Positions 7,412 to 15,692 of a DNA stretch of 64,000 nt are shown one piece after another. Position 1 is the first letter of the stretch. The number at the start of each line of letters is the position of its first letter. The stretch comes from an uncultured Acidimicrobiales bacterium. Lineage in GTDB: Bacteria > Actinomycetota > Acidimicrobiia > Acidimicrobiales > SHLQ01. The notes under the pieces are model-generated. The model searched no databases, was not told the DNA's origin, and worked only from the letters and a program-made list of their open reading frames with translations. The stretch is from NCBI GenBank assembly GCA_937922235.1, contig CAKZVC010000047.1:1-64000 (forward strand). The letters run 5' to 3'. A program made the translations under genes and the position numbers.

Positions 7412-8956
7412 ATGAGACGTCATTTTCTACGAATTTTGCTGGTTTCACTCGTAGCGATCGTGGCCGCCACCGCCACGCCGACCCAACAGAAACCCGCGGC
7501 AGCACAAACCACGATCGATCCCGACGCCGCGAAGTTCGGCGTCATCAATGACGTCTATCTCGATTTCCTCGGCCGCGAAGCTACCGAGGCCGAGTTCGAC
7601 CGGTTCTCCCCTCGCATCGGTGTTGGGCAAACGGAGAACGATGTGCGAGCTCGCGTGCTCGCTTCGCGTGCCTACTTCCGAGATGTCGCAGGAGCCACCC
7701 GAGATGGGTTCGTGACGGCAGTGTATGCAGACCTTCTCGACCGTGAGCCAACCTCTGGCGAGCTCGCACGCGACAAGCGGCAACTCTTCCGCAGCAAGAA
7801 GTCGCTCCTCAAGGCCCGTCAAGCGTTCGCCGAGCAAATGCTCGCTCGTGTCGAGTACGACCCCGACGACTTCGGGGTTCGCGAGATTGTTCTGCATCAA
7901 AACACTGCTGGCGACATCGTCCGGTTCGCGTTCGAAACTGACAAGCCCTTTGCAAAAGCCGACCCGGTGGGCATCTCGGTGAGCATCGGAGGGAACAAGG
8001 TTTCGGGGCAGACCAGGGTCCGAGCGTTCGAGAACATCGTGTCGCTTGTTCCTGACACTCCAATCCCACGCAACGGAAAGATCGTGGGCATGGTCTTCGT
8101 CGAACAGAACGGCGAGACGTTGCTCGCCGACCTATCGACGCCAGCCCGACGTCTTCCCGCGCGCACCGTTGACGAATATGAGTGGCCTGAAAAGGTCTTC
8201 GACGATCAGCGTGTGATCGCGTACTACGGCAATCACCTCACTCCGCTTCTTGGTGTGCTCGGAGAAACGGGGCCAGAAGCCGCCGTTGGTCGGGTGCAGC
8301 GAGCCGCAGCCCGATTCGATGCTCCCGACAAGAAGGCACGTGGTGGGTTCGAAATGATCGTCACTGTCGCTCAGCGTTCGGCGGGACGCGACGGCAATTA
8401 CAGCCACCCGAGCAACCTCAACGACGTGTCTCGATGGATCGACATTGCAGCCGCCAATGGCCTGTATGTGATTCTCGATATTCAGCCTGGACGCAGTGAC
8501 TTCCTCACCGAGTCGAGGCGCTACGAAGAGCTTCTGAAGCGACCCAACGTGCATCTTGCGCTCGATCCGGAATGGCGAATGAAGCCGTGGCAACGCCCCG
8601 GGCAGCTCGTAGGTCAGGTCAGCGCAGCCGAAGTCAACCAAGTCGGCACGTGGCTCTCGAACTTGGTCATCGAAAACGATCTTCCGGAAAAGATGTTCAT
8701 CCTTCACCAATTCCAGACCCGAATGATCACCGAACGCGACACCTTGATCGATCATCCGGGGCTGGCCACAGTTATCCATGCCGACGGCTTCGGCGGACGA
8801 GCGATCAAACAGGCAACGTACGGCATCATCAAGGTCGATCCGCCGTTCTACAACGGGTTCAAGCTGTTCATTGACGAGGACACCCGCATCTATCAGCCAG
8901 CTGAAGTGTTGCAGTTCTCGCCGAATCCAGTTCCTGATTTGGTTACCTATCAGTAG
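7412..8956 (+). CDS. Secreted protein with DUF4214-like repeats and a probable TIM-barrel domain
   Basis: 514 residues. Residues 1-32 are a signal peptide ending near PAAAQ. Residues about 40-150 contain two copies of a motif resembling DUF4214 (VYLDFLGREATEAEFDRF and VYADLLDREPTSGELARD), a helical repeat of large secreted actinobacterial proteins. The C-terminal 280 residues read like an (alpha/beta)8 glycosidase-type barrel: VIAYYGNHLTPLLGVLGE, then YVILDIQPGRSDF, VHLALDPEWRMKP and FILHQFQTRMI, with acidic residues at the ends of predicted strands. I cannot assign an enzyme activity. It is a stand-alone gene, probably exported to the cell wall or medium. Confidence 0.8.
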   Translation: MRRHFLRILLVSLVAIVAATATPTQQKPAAAQTTIDPDAAKFGVINDVYLDFLGREATEAEFDRFSPRIGVGQTENDVRARVLASRAYFRDVAGATRDGFVTAVYADLLDREPTSGELARDKRQLFRSKKSLLKARQAFAEQMLARVEYDPDDFGVREIVLHQNTAGDIVRFAFETDKPFAKADPVGISVSIGGNKVSGQTRVRAFENIVSLVPDTPIPRNGKIVGMVFVEQNGETLLADLSTPARRLPARTVDEYEWPEKVFDDQRVIAYYGNHLTPLLGVLGETGPEAAVGRVQRAAARFDAPDKKARGGFEMIVTVAQRSAGRDGNYSHPSNLNDVSRWIDIAAANGLYVILDIQPGRSDFLTESRRYEELLKRPNVHLALDPEWRMKPWQRPGQLVGQVSAAEVNQVGTWLSNLVIENDLPEKMFILHQFQTRMITERDTLIDHPGLATVIHADGFGGRAIKQATYGIIKVDPPFYNGFKLFIDEDTRIYQPAEVLQFSPNPVPDLVTYQ

Positions 8957-9032
8957 CTTCAAGCGGGTTCATCGCACCTGTTGCTCAAGTAGTGCGCTGC
9001 ACCGACCGTTGAAACTCTGCTAAAACACGGAT

Positions 9033-9048
9033 GTCTCATACGTGAGAC
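9033..9048. promoter_or_regulatory. Palindrome GTCTCA-TACG-TGAGAC upstream of the BON-LysM gene
   Basis: Perfect 6+4+6 inverted repeat about 56 bases before the start at 9104, inside a 147-base gap with no gene. Its placement suits an operator or promoter element for the highly expressed-looking BON-LysM gene. Confidence 0.4.
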
Positions 9049-9103
9049 GTAAACGATTGGGCTGGCAAGCAATACCGTCGGCCTGCTTCTCAGGAGGAGC
9101 AAC

Positions 9104-9679
9104 ATGGGAGTATTTGATTTCGTTCGTAACGCGGGCGCGAAGATCGGCATCGGCAAGAGCACCGATGAGATCGCAGCAGAAGAACAGGCGAAGGTTGACG
9201 CCGCAGCAGCAGAGTCTGCTGCTAAGCGCAACAAGCAGCGCGAGAAGATCCGTGCGAAGGCAGCCGAGAAGCGCAGCGCAGCAAACGCCGAGAAGCGTGC
9301 CGAGGCACGTAAGTCGACCGAGCTCGAGAAGTACGCTCGTGACCTCGGTCTTGCGATCAGCGGCCTCGACATTCGCTTCGACGATGGCACTGCCTTCATC
9401 GACGGCGAAGCACCAGATGCAGCCAGCAAGGAAAAGCTCATTCTCGCCATCGGCAACTGCCAGGGCGTGGCCCGTGTTGACGAGAGCATCACCGTTGCAC
9501 AGGACGATGGTGCTGACTCGGAGATGTACGTCGTCGAAGCTGGCGACACCCTCTGGGCAATCGCTACCGCTGCATACGGCGATGGCAACCGCTACCCAGA
9601 CATCTTCGAGGCCAACAAGCCAATGCTGAAGGACCCAGACGAGATCTTCCCAGGTCAGGTTCTGCGTATCCCGCAGTAA
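9104..9679 (+). CDS. kbp: BON and LysM domain protein, Kbp (YgaU)-like
   Basis: 191 residues. The N-terminus MGVFDFVRNAGAKIG, a central BON domain (about 80-135, IDGEAPDAASKEKLILAIGN) and a C-terminal LysM domain (about 140-190, YVVEAGDTLWAIATAAYGD ending FPGQVLRIPQ) match the E. coli K+-binding protein Kbp almost feature for feature. Unlike the 149-residue E. coli protein it has about 45 extra residues of Ala/Lys/Glu-rich helix at 25-72. Kbp is a cytoplasmic potassium sensor linked to osmotic stress. The RBS CAGGAGGAG is very strong and codon use is biased (GCA, GAG, AAG), suggesting high expression. It is monocistronic, followed by a strong terminator. Confidence 0.88.
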   Translation: MGVFDFVRNAGAKIGIGKSTDEIAAEEQAKVDAAAAESAAKRNKQREKIRAKAAEKRSAANAEKRAEARKSTELEKYARDLGLAISGLDIRFDDGTAFIDGEAPDAASKEKLILAIGNCQGVARVDESITVAQDDGADSEMYVVEAGDTLWAIATAAYGDGNRYPDIFEANKPMLKDPDEIFPGQVLRIPQ

Positions 9680-9704
9680 TCGCCATCTAGCGATAACGAT
9701 TCTG

Positions 9705-9743
9705 GAATTGGCCCCGCCGCTTGGCGGGGTCAATTCTCTTTTT
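9705..9743 (+). terminator. Rho-independent terminator after kbp
   Basis: A 14-bp stem (9705-9718 with 9723-9736, one G-T wobble) around the loop GCTT is followed by TCTTTTT at 9737-9743. Confidence 0.9.
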
Positions 9744-9777
9744 GGCGAACCGAAGGAACTGTTGAGCAAGGAGTTCT

Positions 9778-10986
9778 GTGTCCCAGCGCGAGATTGACAT
9801 TGTCATCAACCAGACCACCCAGGCGCTGCTGCGCCTCCGCGGCGAGACCGCCGCGGCATCGCTCGCGGCCCAGCTCGTTCGACGGTTCTCCGAACTCGAC
9901 GACATCGGCGTCGACGCCTACCTCACCTATCTTCTAACCGACCTCGGCCCCGACACCGCGGTCGTCGACGGCGCAATCAAGGCATACAAGGACGAACCGT
10001 CCCAAGACGCGATCGCCGACCTTGCCGATGCGACCGAATCGCCCCGGCTGAAACTGTTTCGCACGGTCAACACCGCGCCGGGCGGCATCTCGTGTCTGCT
10101 CGCCATGCGGGCTGCGCTACTCGATCGACGCAAGACCATGCCCGAGCTCCGACCGGTCGAGCGCGACCTTCAACATCTGTTGAGGTCATGGTTTAACCGC
10201 GGCTTTCTCGAACTGCGACAGCTCGACTGGCAAACGCCGGCACACATCCTTGAGAAGCTCATCGAGTACGAAGCGGTCCACGAGATCCAAGGATGGAGCG
10301 ATCTGCGCCGACGGCTCGCTCCCGATCGTCGATCCTTCGGCTTCTTTCACCCCTCGCTACCCGACGAGCCGATCATCTTCGTTGAGGTCGCACTCACCCA
10401 CGGCATGGCTTCGTCGATCCAAACGCTGCTCACCACCGAACCCGAACCGATCGACGCCGACACCGACACAGCGATCTTCTATTCGATCACCAACTGCCAG
10501 CGTGGCCTCTCGGGCATCTCGTTCGGCAGCTTCTTGATCAAGCGAGTTTCGGCGTTCCTGCAGAACGAACTTCCGCAGCTCGTCACCTTCGCCACCCTGT
10601 CGCCAATCCCAGGCTTCGCACGGTGGCTGGCCGAACAAGACCCCATCGACGTCGACGATCAGGCTGCGCTCACTGCAGCGTGTGCGAACTATCTACTGTG
10701 CGCGAGACGAAAGCAACTGCCCCTCGATCCGGTTGCCCGCTTCCATCTGCGCAATGGCGCCCGCCTCGAGCGGCTGAACCCACAAGGCGATGTCTCCGAC
10801 AAGGGTCTGGGAGAGTCGCACGGCATGTTGGTCAACTACCGGTACTCCGGACAAGACCTCGAAGCCAACCACGATGCGCTTGTCCTGGACGGCGTGGTGA
10901 TCGCCCACGCCAACGTCATCGCGGCCGCAGGGAATGACGTGGATCCGGCGTGTGTTTCAGTCTCACCTGCCGGAGTTGCTGGTTGA
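9778..10986 (+). CDS. Malonyl-CoA decarboxylase
   Basis: 402 residues. Converts malonyl-CoA to acetyl-CoA and CO2. The protein shows the helical N-terminal domain followed by the GNAT-fold catalytic domain, with family segments IIFVEVALTHGMASSIQTLL, FYSITNCQRGLSGISFG, TFATLSPIPGFARWL and the histidine stretch DPVARFHLRNGARLERLN, then ESHGMLVNYRY. The start is GTG at 9778 with AAGGAG 5 bases upstream. The usual matBC neighbours (malonyl-CoA synthetase, transporter) are absent, so a role in recycling internal malonyl-CoA is more likely than malonate growth; that is inference. Confidence 0.9.
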   Translation: MSQREIDIVINQTTQALLRLRGETAAASLAAQLVRRFSELDDIGVDAYLTYLLTDLGPDTAVVDGAIKAYKDEPSQDAIADLADATESPRLKLFRTVNTAPGGISCLLAMRAALLDRRKTMPELRPVERDLQHLLRSWFNRGFLELRQLDWQTPAHILEKLIEYEAVHEIQGWSDLRRRLAPDRRSFGFFHPSLPDEPIIFVEVALTHGMASSIQTLLTTEPEPIDADTDTAIFYSITNCQRGLSGISFGSFLIKRVSAFLQNELPQLVTFATLSPIPGFARWLAEQDPIDVDDQAALTAACANYLLCARRKQLPLDPVARFHLRNGARLERLNPQGDVSDKGLGESHGMLVNYRYSGQDLEANHDALVLDGVVIAHANVIAAAGNDVDPACVSVSPAGVAG

Positions 10987-11059
10987 GAAATCACGCGGCA
11001 ACCTGGAAGGGCAATACCCCACTGGCTTCACCCGAACGCCAGCGGGCATAAAAACATAA

Positions 11060-11208
11060 TCCTCGGGGTAGGGGTGCAAGTCCCAACCGGTGGTGATGCG
11101 TGAGCTGCTTGCAGTGATCGACAAGCCCACGAGCGGCTGCGGGAAACCGTAGTGCAGCTGACCTGGTGTGATTCCAGGGCCGACGGTAAGAGTCCGGATG
11201 GGAGAGGA
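11060..11208 (+). promoter_or_regulatory. FMN riboswitch (RFN element)
   Basis: The conserved RFN segments occur in order: CCTCGGGGTAGGGGTG at 11061, then CAAGTCCCAACCGGTGGT, ACAAGCCCACGAGC, CTGGTGTGATTCCAG, and the closing GCCGACGGTAAGAGTCCGG then ATGGGAGAGG. It ends about 10 bases before the ribE start, so it probably controls translation and/or transcription of ribE-ribBA-ribH in response to FMN. The GGAGAGG at the 3' end can serve as the ribE ribosome site, fitting sequestration control. Confidence 0.95.
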
Positions 11209-11217
11209 ACCAACGCT

Positions 11218-11826
11218 ATGTTCACCGGATTGGTGGAAGAGCTCGGCTATGTGGCTGCGCTCGAACCTATTGGTGACGGCATTCGGCTGCGTATTGCAGC
11301 TGAGACCGTCATGGACGACATCACTATGGGCGCGTCGATCGCGATCAACGGCGTATGCCTGACGGTCGTCGACTTCGATGCCGAGGGCTTCGCACTCGAT
11401 GCCGTGCCTGAAACGATGGACCGCACGAGCCTTGGAGCGCTCGATGTTGGCTCGAAAGTCAACCTCGAACGAGCCGTGCGGGCCGAGGACCGGATGGGCG
11501 GTCACATCGTGCAAGGTCATGTTGACGCTACGACAACGATCTCCAAGATCGAGTCGTACGACGACGGCTCGTGGCGATATCACTTCGTCCTCGATGCCGA
11601 CACGGCGCCGTACGTCGTCGAGAAGGGTTCGATCACGATCGACGGCATCAGCCTGACGATCGCATCGCTAGACGACACCGAGTTCTCGATCGCCGTCATT
11701 CCTCATACCGCAGAGGTCACCACGCTTGGCAGCCGCCAGGTCGGCGATCTCGTCAACCTCGAAGTCGATGTGCTGGCCAAGTACGTCGAACGTCAACTCC
11801 GTCTTATGGGACAGGTGAACAAGTGA
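11218..11826 (+). CDS. ribE: Riboflavin synthase, alpha subunit
   Basis: 202 residues; dismutates two 6,7-dimethyl-8-ribityllumazines to riboflavin. The family N-terminus MFTGLVEELG is present, and the two tandem lumazine-binding barrels are visible as SIAINGVCLTV and then MGGHIVQGHVD with SITIDGISLTI. The true start is the ATG at 11218 just after the riboswitch; the frame is open upstream through the riboswitch, but that part is not coding. It overlaps ribBA by four bases (GTGA). Confidence 0.97.
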   Translation: MFTGLVEELGYVAALEPIGDGIRLRIAAETVMDDITMGASIAINGVCLTVVDFDAEGFALDAVPETMDRTSLGALDVGSKVNLERAVRAEDRMGGHIVQGHVDATTTISKIESYDDGSWRYHFVLDADTAPYVVEKGSITIDGISLTIASLDDTEFSIAVIPHTAEVTTLGSRQVGDLVNLEVDVLAKYVERQLRLMGQVNK

Positions 11827-13079
11827 GCACTGAACAAACCAACCAAACCGCCACGTCTGAAGCATCGATGCTCGACCCGATCGAGAAGGCGCTCGAAGCG
11901 TTCGCTGCGGGCGAATTCCTCGTCGTGGTTGATGACGAGGATCGCGAGAATGAGGGCGACCTCATCATTGCCGGCGACGCCATCACCGAAGAGAAGATGG
12001 CGTTCATGATCCGCCACACCAGCGGCGTGATCTGTGCTCCCCTGCTCGAGGACCGAGCCGAGGAGCTGCGTTTGCCGCTGATGGTTGCGGAGAACACCGA
12101 GTCGCATCGCACGGCCTTCACCGTCACGATCGACCTCATCGAAGGGTGCACCACCGGCATCTCGGCGGGCGACCGAGCTCGCACGATCAACCGCATGGCC
12201 GACGCGACGTCGGTCGCTGGTGAGTTTGCACGTCCCGGTCATATCTTCCCGCTCATTGCCCGACCTGGTGGTGTGCTCAAACGAGCTGGCCACACCGAAG
12301 CGGCGATCGACTTGTGCCGCATGACGAACCGTCCACCTGTCGGGGCGCTCTGCGAAATCGTCAACGACGACGGCACGATGAAGCGCTTGCCCGAGTGTCG
12401 CGAGTTCGCAGACGAGCACGGCCTGTTGGTCATCTCGATTGCTGACATGATTCGCTACCGCCGCCAGAGCGAGATGCTTGTCGAGCATTTCGCCAAGGCA
12501 ACGATCCCGACGATGTACGGCGACTTCACGGCGCACGCCTACCGTTCACTTCTCGACGGCGAAGAGCACCTCGTCTACACCATGGGCGACATCGCCAGCT
12601 GCGAAGCTCCACTCGTGCGAGTGCACTCGGAGTGCCTAACCGGCGACATCTTGGCATCGGAACGATGCGACTGCGGCTACCAGCTCGACACTGCACTCGC
12701 GATGATCGCCGAGGAAGGATGCGGCGTCCTCGTGTACCTGCGTGGACACGAGGGCCGTGGCATCGGCATTGGCCACAAGATCAGGGCCTATGCCTTGCAA
12801 GATGACGAGGGTCTCGACACCGTCGACGCCAACACTGCACAGGGCTTGCCGGTCGACTCGCGCGAGTACGGGGTCGGAGCGAACATGCTTGCCGACCTTG
12901 GCGTGTCATCGATGCGGTTGATGACAAACAACCCAGCCAAGTACGGAGGCCTCGAAGGCTATGGCCTCGAGATTGCCGAGCGCGTCTCGATCGACATCGA
13001 CTCAACTCCAAACCGTGAGCGCTACCTGGCGACCAAGCGCGATCGGATGGGCCACATCATGACGAACGGTGAAGGCTGA
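11823..13079 (+). CDS. ribBA: Bifunctional DHBP synthase / GTP cyclohydrolase II
   Basis: 418 residues providing both precursors of riboflavin. The N-terminal half is 3,4-dihydroxy-2-butanone-4-phosphate synthase (FLVVVDDEDRENEGDLIIAG, HTEAAIDLCRM). The C-terminal half is GTP cyclohydrolase II, with zinc cysteines in CLTGDILASERCDCGYQL and the loop YLRGHEGRGIGIGHKI, then GVGANMLADLGV. The start is GTG at 11823, which overlaps the ribE stop; the frame is open further upstream, but that part lies inside ribE. ribD is missing from this operon and must be elsewhere. Confidence 0.96.
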   Translation: MSTEQTNQTATSEASMLDPIEKALEAFAAGEFLVVVDDEDRENEGDLIIAGDAITEEKMAFMIRHTSGVICAPLLEDRAEELRLPLMVAENTESHRTAFTVTIDLIEGCTTGISAGDRARTINRMADATSVAGEFARPGHIFPLIARPGGVLKRAGHTEAAIDLCRMTNRPPVGALCEIVNDDGTMKRLPECREFADEHGLLVISIADMIRYRRQSEMLVEHFAKATIPTMYGDFTAHAYRSLLDGEEHLVYTMGDIASCEAPLVRVHSECLTGDILASERCDCGYQLDTALAMIAEEGCGVLVYLRGHEGRGIGIGHKIRAYALQDDEGLDTVDANTAQGLPVDSREYGVGANMLADLGVSSMRLMTNNPAKYGGLEGYGLEIAERVSIDIDSTPNRERYLATKRDRMGHIMTNGEG

Positions 13080-13080
13080 C

Positions 13081-13560
13081 ATGGCGAGCGGTGACGAACG
13101 AGCTGACTTGCTCGACCTGGACGGTTCGCAGCTGCGCATCGGTATCATCTCGACCCGCTGGAACACCGACGTCGTTGGCCGTCTGGCCGATGGCGCCCGG
13201 CGCGGGCTCGCGCACTACGGCGTCACAACGATCGAAGAAGCCACCGTGCCCGGAGCGTTCGAGCTTCCGTACGCGGCCAAGCAGCTTGCACTGTCTGGTC
13301 GAGTCGATGGCATCGTGGTCGTCGGCGCGGTGATCCGCGGCGAGACAACCCACTACGAGCTCGTTGCCGGAGAGTGCGGTCGAGGGATCATGGACGTCCA
13401 ACTTCAGACCGGAATTCCGATCGGCATGGGTGTCCTCACGGTCGAGAACGACGCCCAGGCGAACGCTAGGAGTGAGGGTCCCGGCGGTCACAACGTTGGC
13501 GAAGAAGCCGCGACGGTGGCAGTCGAATTGGCCCACTTTTCTCACAGCCTGAATGGCTAA
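13081..13560 (+). CDS. ribH: 6,7-dimethyl-8-ribityllumazine synthase
   Basis: 159 residues; makes lumazine from the RibA/D pyrimidine and DHBP. Family motifs are present: IGIISTRWNTDVV, EATVPGAFELPYAAK, VVVGAVIRGETTHYELVAGE and MGVLTVENDAQANARS, then GEEAATVAVEL. The chosen start is ATG 13081; a GTG at 13069 overlapping ribBA would add four residues. Last gene of the riboswitch-controlled operon. Confidence 0.96.
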   Translation: MASGDERADLLDLDGSQLRIGIISTRWNTDVVGRLADGARRGLAHYGVTTIEEATVPGAFELPYAAKQLALSGRVDGIVVVGAVIRGETTHYELVAGECGRGIMDVQLQTGIPIGMGVLTVENDAQANARSEGPGGHNVGEEAATVAVELAHFSHSLNG

Positions 13561-13674
13561 AGATTTGCCACTAGGCGCAATAGCTCATGAAAAATGACGA
13601 TAATTTCCGGTCGATATAGGTCGAGTCGACCATTTGTCTAAAAAGAAGCCAAAAGTGGGGTTTCGGATGGTGAT

Positions 13675-13784
13675 GTTTTGAAAAAGGGCACTTAGGGTGA
13701 ACCTCGCCCGATTGGAGAACCGCCGTCTCCGATTCGGGAAGCCCCCGGTCGCGTTCCGCCATGCGGCCGGGGGCGCCTGTTTTT
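13675..13784 (+). ncRNA. Candidate structured RNA ending in a terminator
   Basis: Hairpin 1: GGGC (13686-13689) with GCCC (13706-13709), plus inner AGG/CCT. Hairpin 2: CCCGA (13707-13711) with TCGGG (13734-13738), plus inner GGAGA/TCTCC. These two share bases 13707-13709 and are therefore mutually exclusive. Both precede the terminator stem at 13741. No plus-strand gene follows, so this is either an independent small RNA or a structured 3' end of the rib mRNA. No known family was recognised. Confidence 0.35.
13741..13784 (+). terminator. Strong Rho-independent terminator
   Basis: GCCCCCGGTCGC (13741-13752) pairs with GCGGCCGGGGGC (13763-13774), 12 pairs with one wobble and a 10-base loop, followed by GCCTGTTTTT. 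It ends transcription of the rib operon or of a small RNA. Confidence 0.9.
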
Positions 13785-13850
13785 CTGCAGGCTTCTGACG
13801 CACCGTCTCAATCACTACAGGTGAGCCACGACGGGACTCGTAGCGGCGCG

Positions 13851-14075
13851 CTAGCCCGACAGCAGACTCGCGAGGGCCCACACGACCATCAGCGCGCCAA
13901 GTCCGATGAAGACCAGAGTGCGTACGAGTGGGGGCTTCTCGAGGTCGGTGTCGTTCTTCGGGTTCTCGGGTGGCTTCACCAACGCCAAACCGGGACCGAC
14001 AACCAACGCTCCCCCAAACGCGAGAGCCAGAAGCGGCAAGAGATTTTCGCCTAGAAAGAGCGTCTGTGCGAACAC
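13851..14075 (-). CDS. Small two-span membrane protein, unknown function
   Basis: 74 residues. Two hydrophobic spans (LLPLLALAFGGALVVGPGLA and LVFIGLGALMVVWALASLL) flank a short charged loop (KPPENPKNDTDLEKPP). The likely start is GTG at 14075 with GAGAGGA about 10 bases upstream; TTG at 14099 is an alternative. It resembles small hypothetical proteins common in Actinobacteria. Function is not recognisable. Confidence 0.65.
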   Translation of the reverse strand: MFAQTLFLGENLLPLLALAFGGALVVGPGLALVKPPENPKNDTDLEKPPLVRTLVFIGLGALMVVWALASLLSG

Positions 14076-14163
14076 GCCAACTTTTCCTCTCAAGGTCAAC
14101 GGAAACTGGCCCGATGCTACAGGTGTCTGGTGATTCGCCCTCGCCGGACACTAAGTGGGATTC

Positions 14164-14262
14164 GGGCGGGAGTCACGACTCCCTCCACGCATCACGACAA
14201 CACTTCTCGAAGTGTTGCTTGCCGTGACTTCCGCCCCCCACGTCTCCCGCCGCAAGGCGGGA
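14164..14262. repeat. Cluster of nested inverted repeats
   Basis: An outer stem of 14 pairs (14164-14177 with 14223-14236; GGCGGGAGTCACG against CGTGACTTCCGCC, one wobble) encloses GGGAGTC-AC-GACTCCC and CAACACTT-CTCG-AAGTGTTG (14198-14217). Next to it TCCCGCC-GCAA-GGCGGGA (14245-14262) can act as terminator for the lipoprotein gene on the minus strand. The word ATCACGACAAC at 14190 also occurs in the repeats around the C45 gene near 44.2 kb. Confidence 0.6.
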
Positions 14263-14275
14263 TCCGTCAGCGGAC

Positions 14276-14854
14276 CTATTCGATGCTGAACTGTTCACAC
14301 GAGATTCGGGCTGTCAGGTCCTCGCTGACGTGCGCCCGATATTCGAAACCACTGTGCAAGGTGTAATCCCCGTCTGGATTAGGGCACCCGTCCCACATGA
14401 GGTCTGCCGCCGAGTTGAGCAGGAGGTCGTACTCTTGGCGGGAGTTGTCCGTTGTACGGGTTCGGGTCAAAACGACACGAACTTCGCTAGCACTAGCTGA
14501 TTGAACTGGTCCTACTGCCGGCCCCAACGGACTCACCTCACCGCCAACCATCACTTGAGCGATGAATCGTTCGGTTGTCCCAGCGCTACTTGTGAAACTT
14601 GTGGAGAAGCATGGAGCTTGCTCAACGCAGGCGACGTCAATCGACTCCCGTGTCTCCCATCCAAGGATCGATTCCATTTGATCCTGATCGACGAACTCAA
14701 TTGACAACGGAACTACGGCGATGGCTTGTCGATCCTCAGGCTCAGCTGCGGACGTGCTGATGAGATCGCTGACCGACCCGCACGATGCAAGCAAGCAAAT
14801 AGGTCCGATCAGCAGAAGCTGCCGGATCCTCGGTAGTTTCTCAAGGCCACCCAT
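14276..14854 (-). CDS. Putative lipoprotein, unknown function
   Basis: 192 residues from ATG 14854. The N-terminus MGGLEKLPRIRQLLLIGPIC leads to the lipobox LLASC, so the mature protein is probably lipid-anchored outside the membrane. Four more cysteines (VACVEQAPCF, DGCPNP, ISCEQF) may form disulfides. The frame extends 15 codons further upstream without signal-peptide character. No domain recognised. It is followed by a hairpin (14245-14262) that may end its transcript. Confidence 0.72.
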   Translation of the reverse strand: MGGLEKLPRIRQLLLIGPICLLASCGSVSDLISTSAAEPEDRQAIAVVPLSIEFVDQDQMESILGWETRESIDVACVEQAPCFSTSFTSSAGTTERFIAQVMVGGEVSPLGPAVGPVQSASASEVRVVLTRTRTTDNSRQEYDLLLNSAADLMWDGCPNPDGDYTLHSGFEYRAHVSEDLTARISCEQFSIE

Positions 14855-14936
14855 CGGACGACGGTAACAGTCGTCGTTCGGCATATACCGTCGCGGCACT
14901 CGTCCACCTCGCCGACAGCCGGCCAGCGATGCCGAG

Positions 14937-15608
14937 TTAGTCGTCGGGGAAGAGGTGACGGAACGTGCGCTCGGGTGATTCCAAAAACGAACGCCAGAGA
15001 ATAACCGCCTCGAGCTCTTCCCAGTTGCGGACAGTAGCGCCCGATTTGTCGAGCTCGTAGATGGTTGCGCCAGGAAACGCCATGAGCATGGGTGAATGGG
15101 TGGCGATGATGAACTGCGCTCCGTAGCTCATCGCAACGTGCATGATGATCATGAGCTTGAGTTGGCCGTGATACGACAGCGCCGACTCTGGCTCGTCGAG
15201 AATGAACAATCCGGCATCATCCATGCGGCTTTCGATGAGCGTCAGGAACGACTCGCCATGCGACCGGTTGTGCAGGTCAGGGAACATCTCTGCCACACCC
15301 CACGGCCCGTCGTCTTCATGGATATGACTGGCCATTCCGTAGAACGTTTCAGCGCGTAGGAACCAGCCCCATCCGAGGCGTTGATTCCACTTGAGACGGA
15401 GGTGATCGCCGAGCGAACTGTGGGTCGCGTGCGTTTCGAATTGAAGATTCTTGCTTCCGCCTTCGGCGTTGAAGCCCGCAGCGACGGCTAACCCTTCGAT
15501 AAGGGTGGACTTTCCGGCACCGTTGTCGCCAACCAGGATCGTCACCTGATCGAAGTTGATATGCGGCAAAGCCCGAACAGCTGGCAACTCGTAGGGGTAT
15601 GGAGTCAT
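14937..15608 (-). CDS. Predicted AAA ATPase, COG3910-like
   Basis: 223 residues from ATG 15608 (a GTG at 15650 would add 14). It matches the small stand-alone ABC/SMC-like ATPases: YPYELPAVRALPHI, Walker A VGDNGAGKST, a signature-like region HGESFLTLIESRM, Walker B GLFILDEPESALS, and the switch histidine in FIIATHSPMLMAF. It lacks membrane or coiled-coil segments. Relatives are often loosely linked to DNA repair or phage defence, but no partner gene is present. Biochemical role unknown. Confidence 0.85.
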   Translation of the reverse strand: MTPYPYELPAVRALPHINFDQVTILVGDNGAGKSTLIEGLAVAAGFNAEGGSKNLQFETHATHSSLGDHLRLKWNQRLGWGWFLRAETFYGMASHIHEDDGPWGVAEMFPDLHNRSHGESFLTLIESRMDDAGLFILDEPESALSYHGQLKLMIIMHVAMSYGAQFIIATHSPMLMAFPGATIYELDKSGATVRNWEELEAVILWRSFLESPERTFRHLFPDD

Positions 15609-15692
15609 TGGCGCATCGCCCGTCAAGGCCGCCGAAGCCAGAAACGTCACGTGGCCAGTGTTGCCGAATGAAGAGCAAACTCCTGCGCCATC

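Larger units (their letters stand above)
13561..13850. other. Gene-free stretch after ribH
   Basis: No gene is supported. The first 120 bases are clearly AT-richer than the surroundings and include GGTCGA-G-TCGACC (about 13610-13623). The second half forms three possible hairpins ending in a strong terminator (see 13675-13784). From 13785 to 13850 I see nothing recognisable. Confidence 0.6.

Noticed and set aside
13585..14151. 188-codon minus-strand open frame across the ribH terminator
   Set aside because: It reads through a strong terminator hairpin and has Arg/Ser-rich composition without a domain; the small membrane protein at 13851-14075 is in a different frame.
14150..14236. tRNA-like folding in the hairpin block
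   Set aside because: No T-loop consensus or acceptor pairing; the stems are simple nested inverted repeats.
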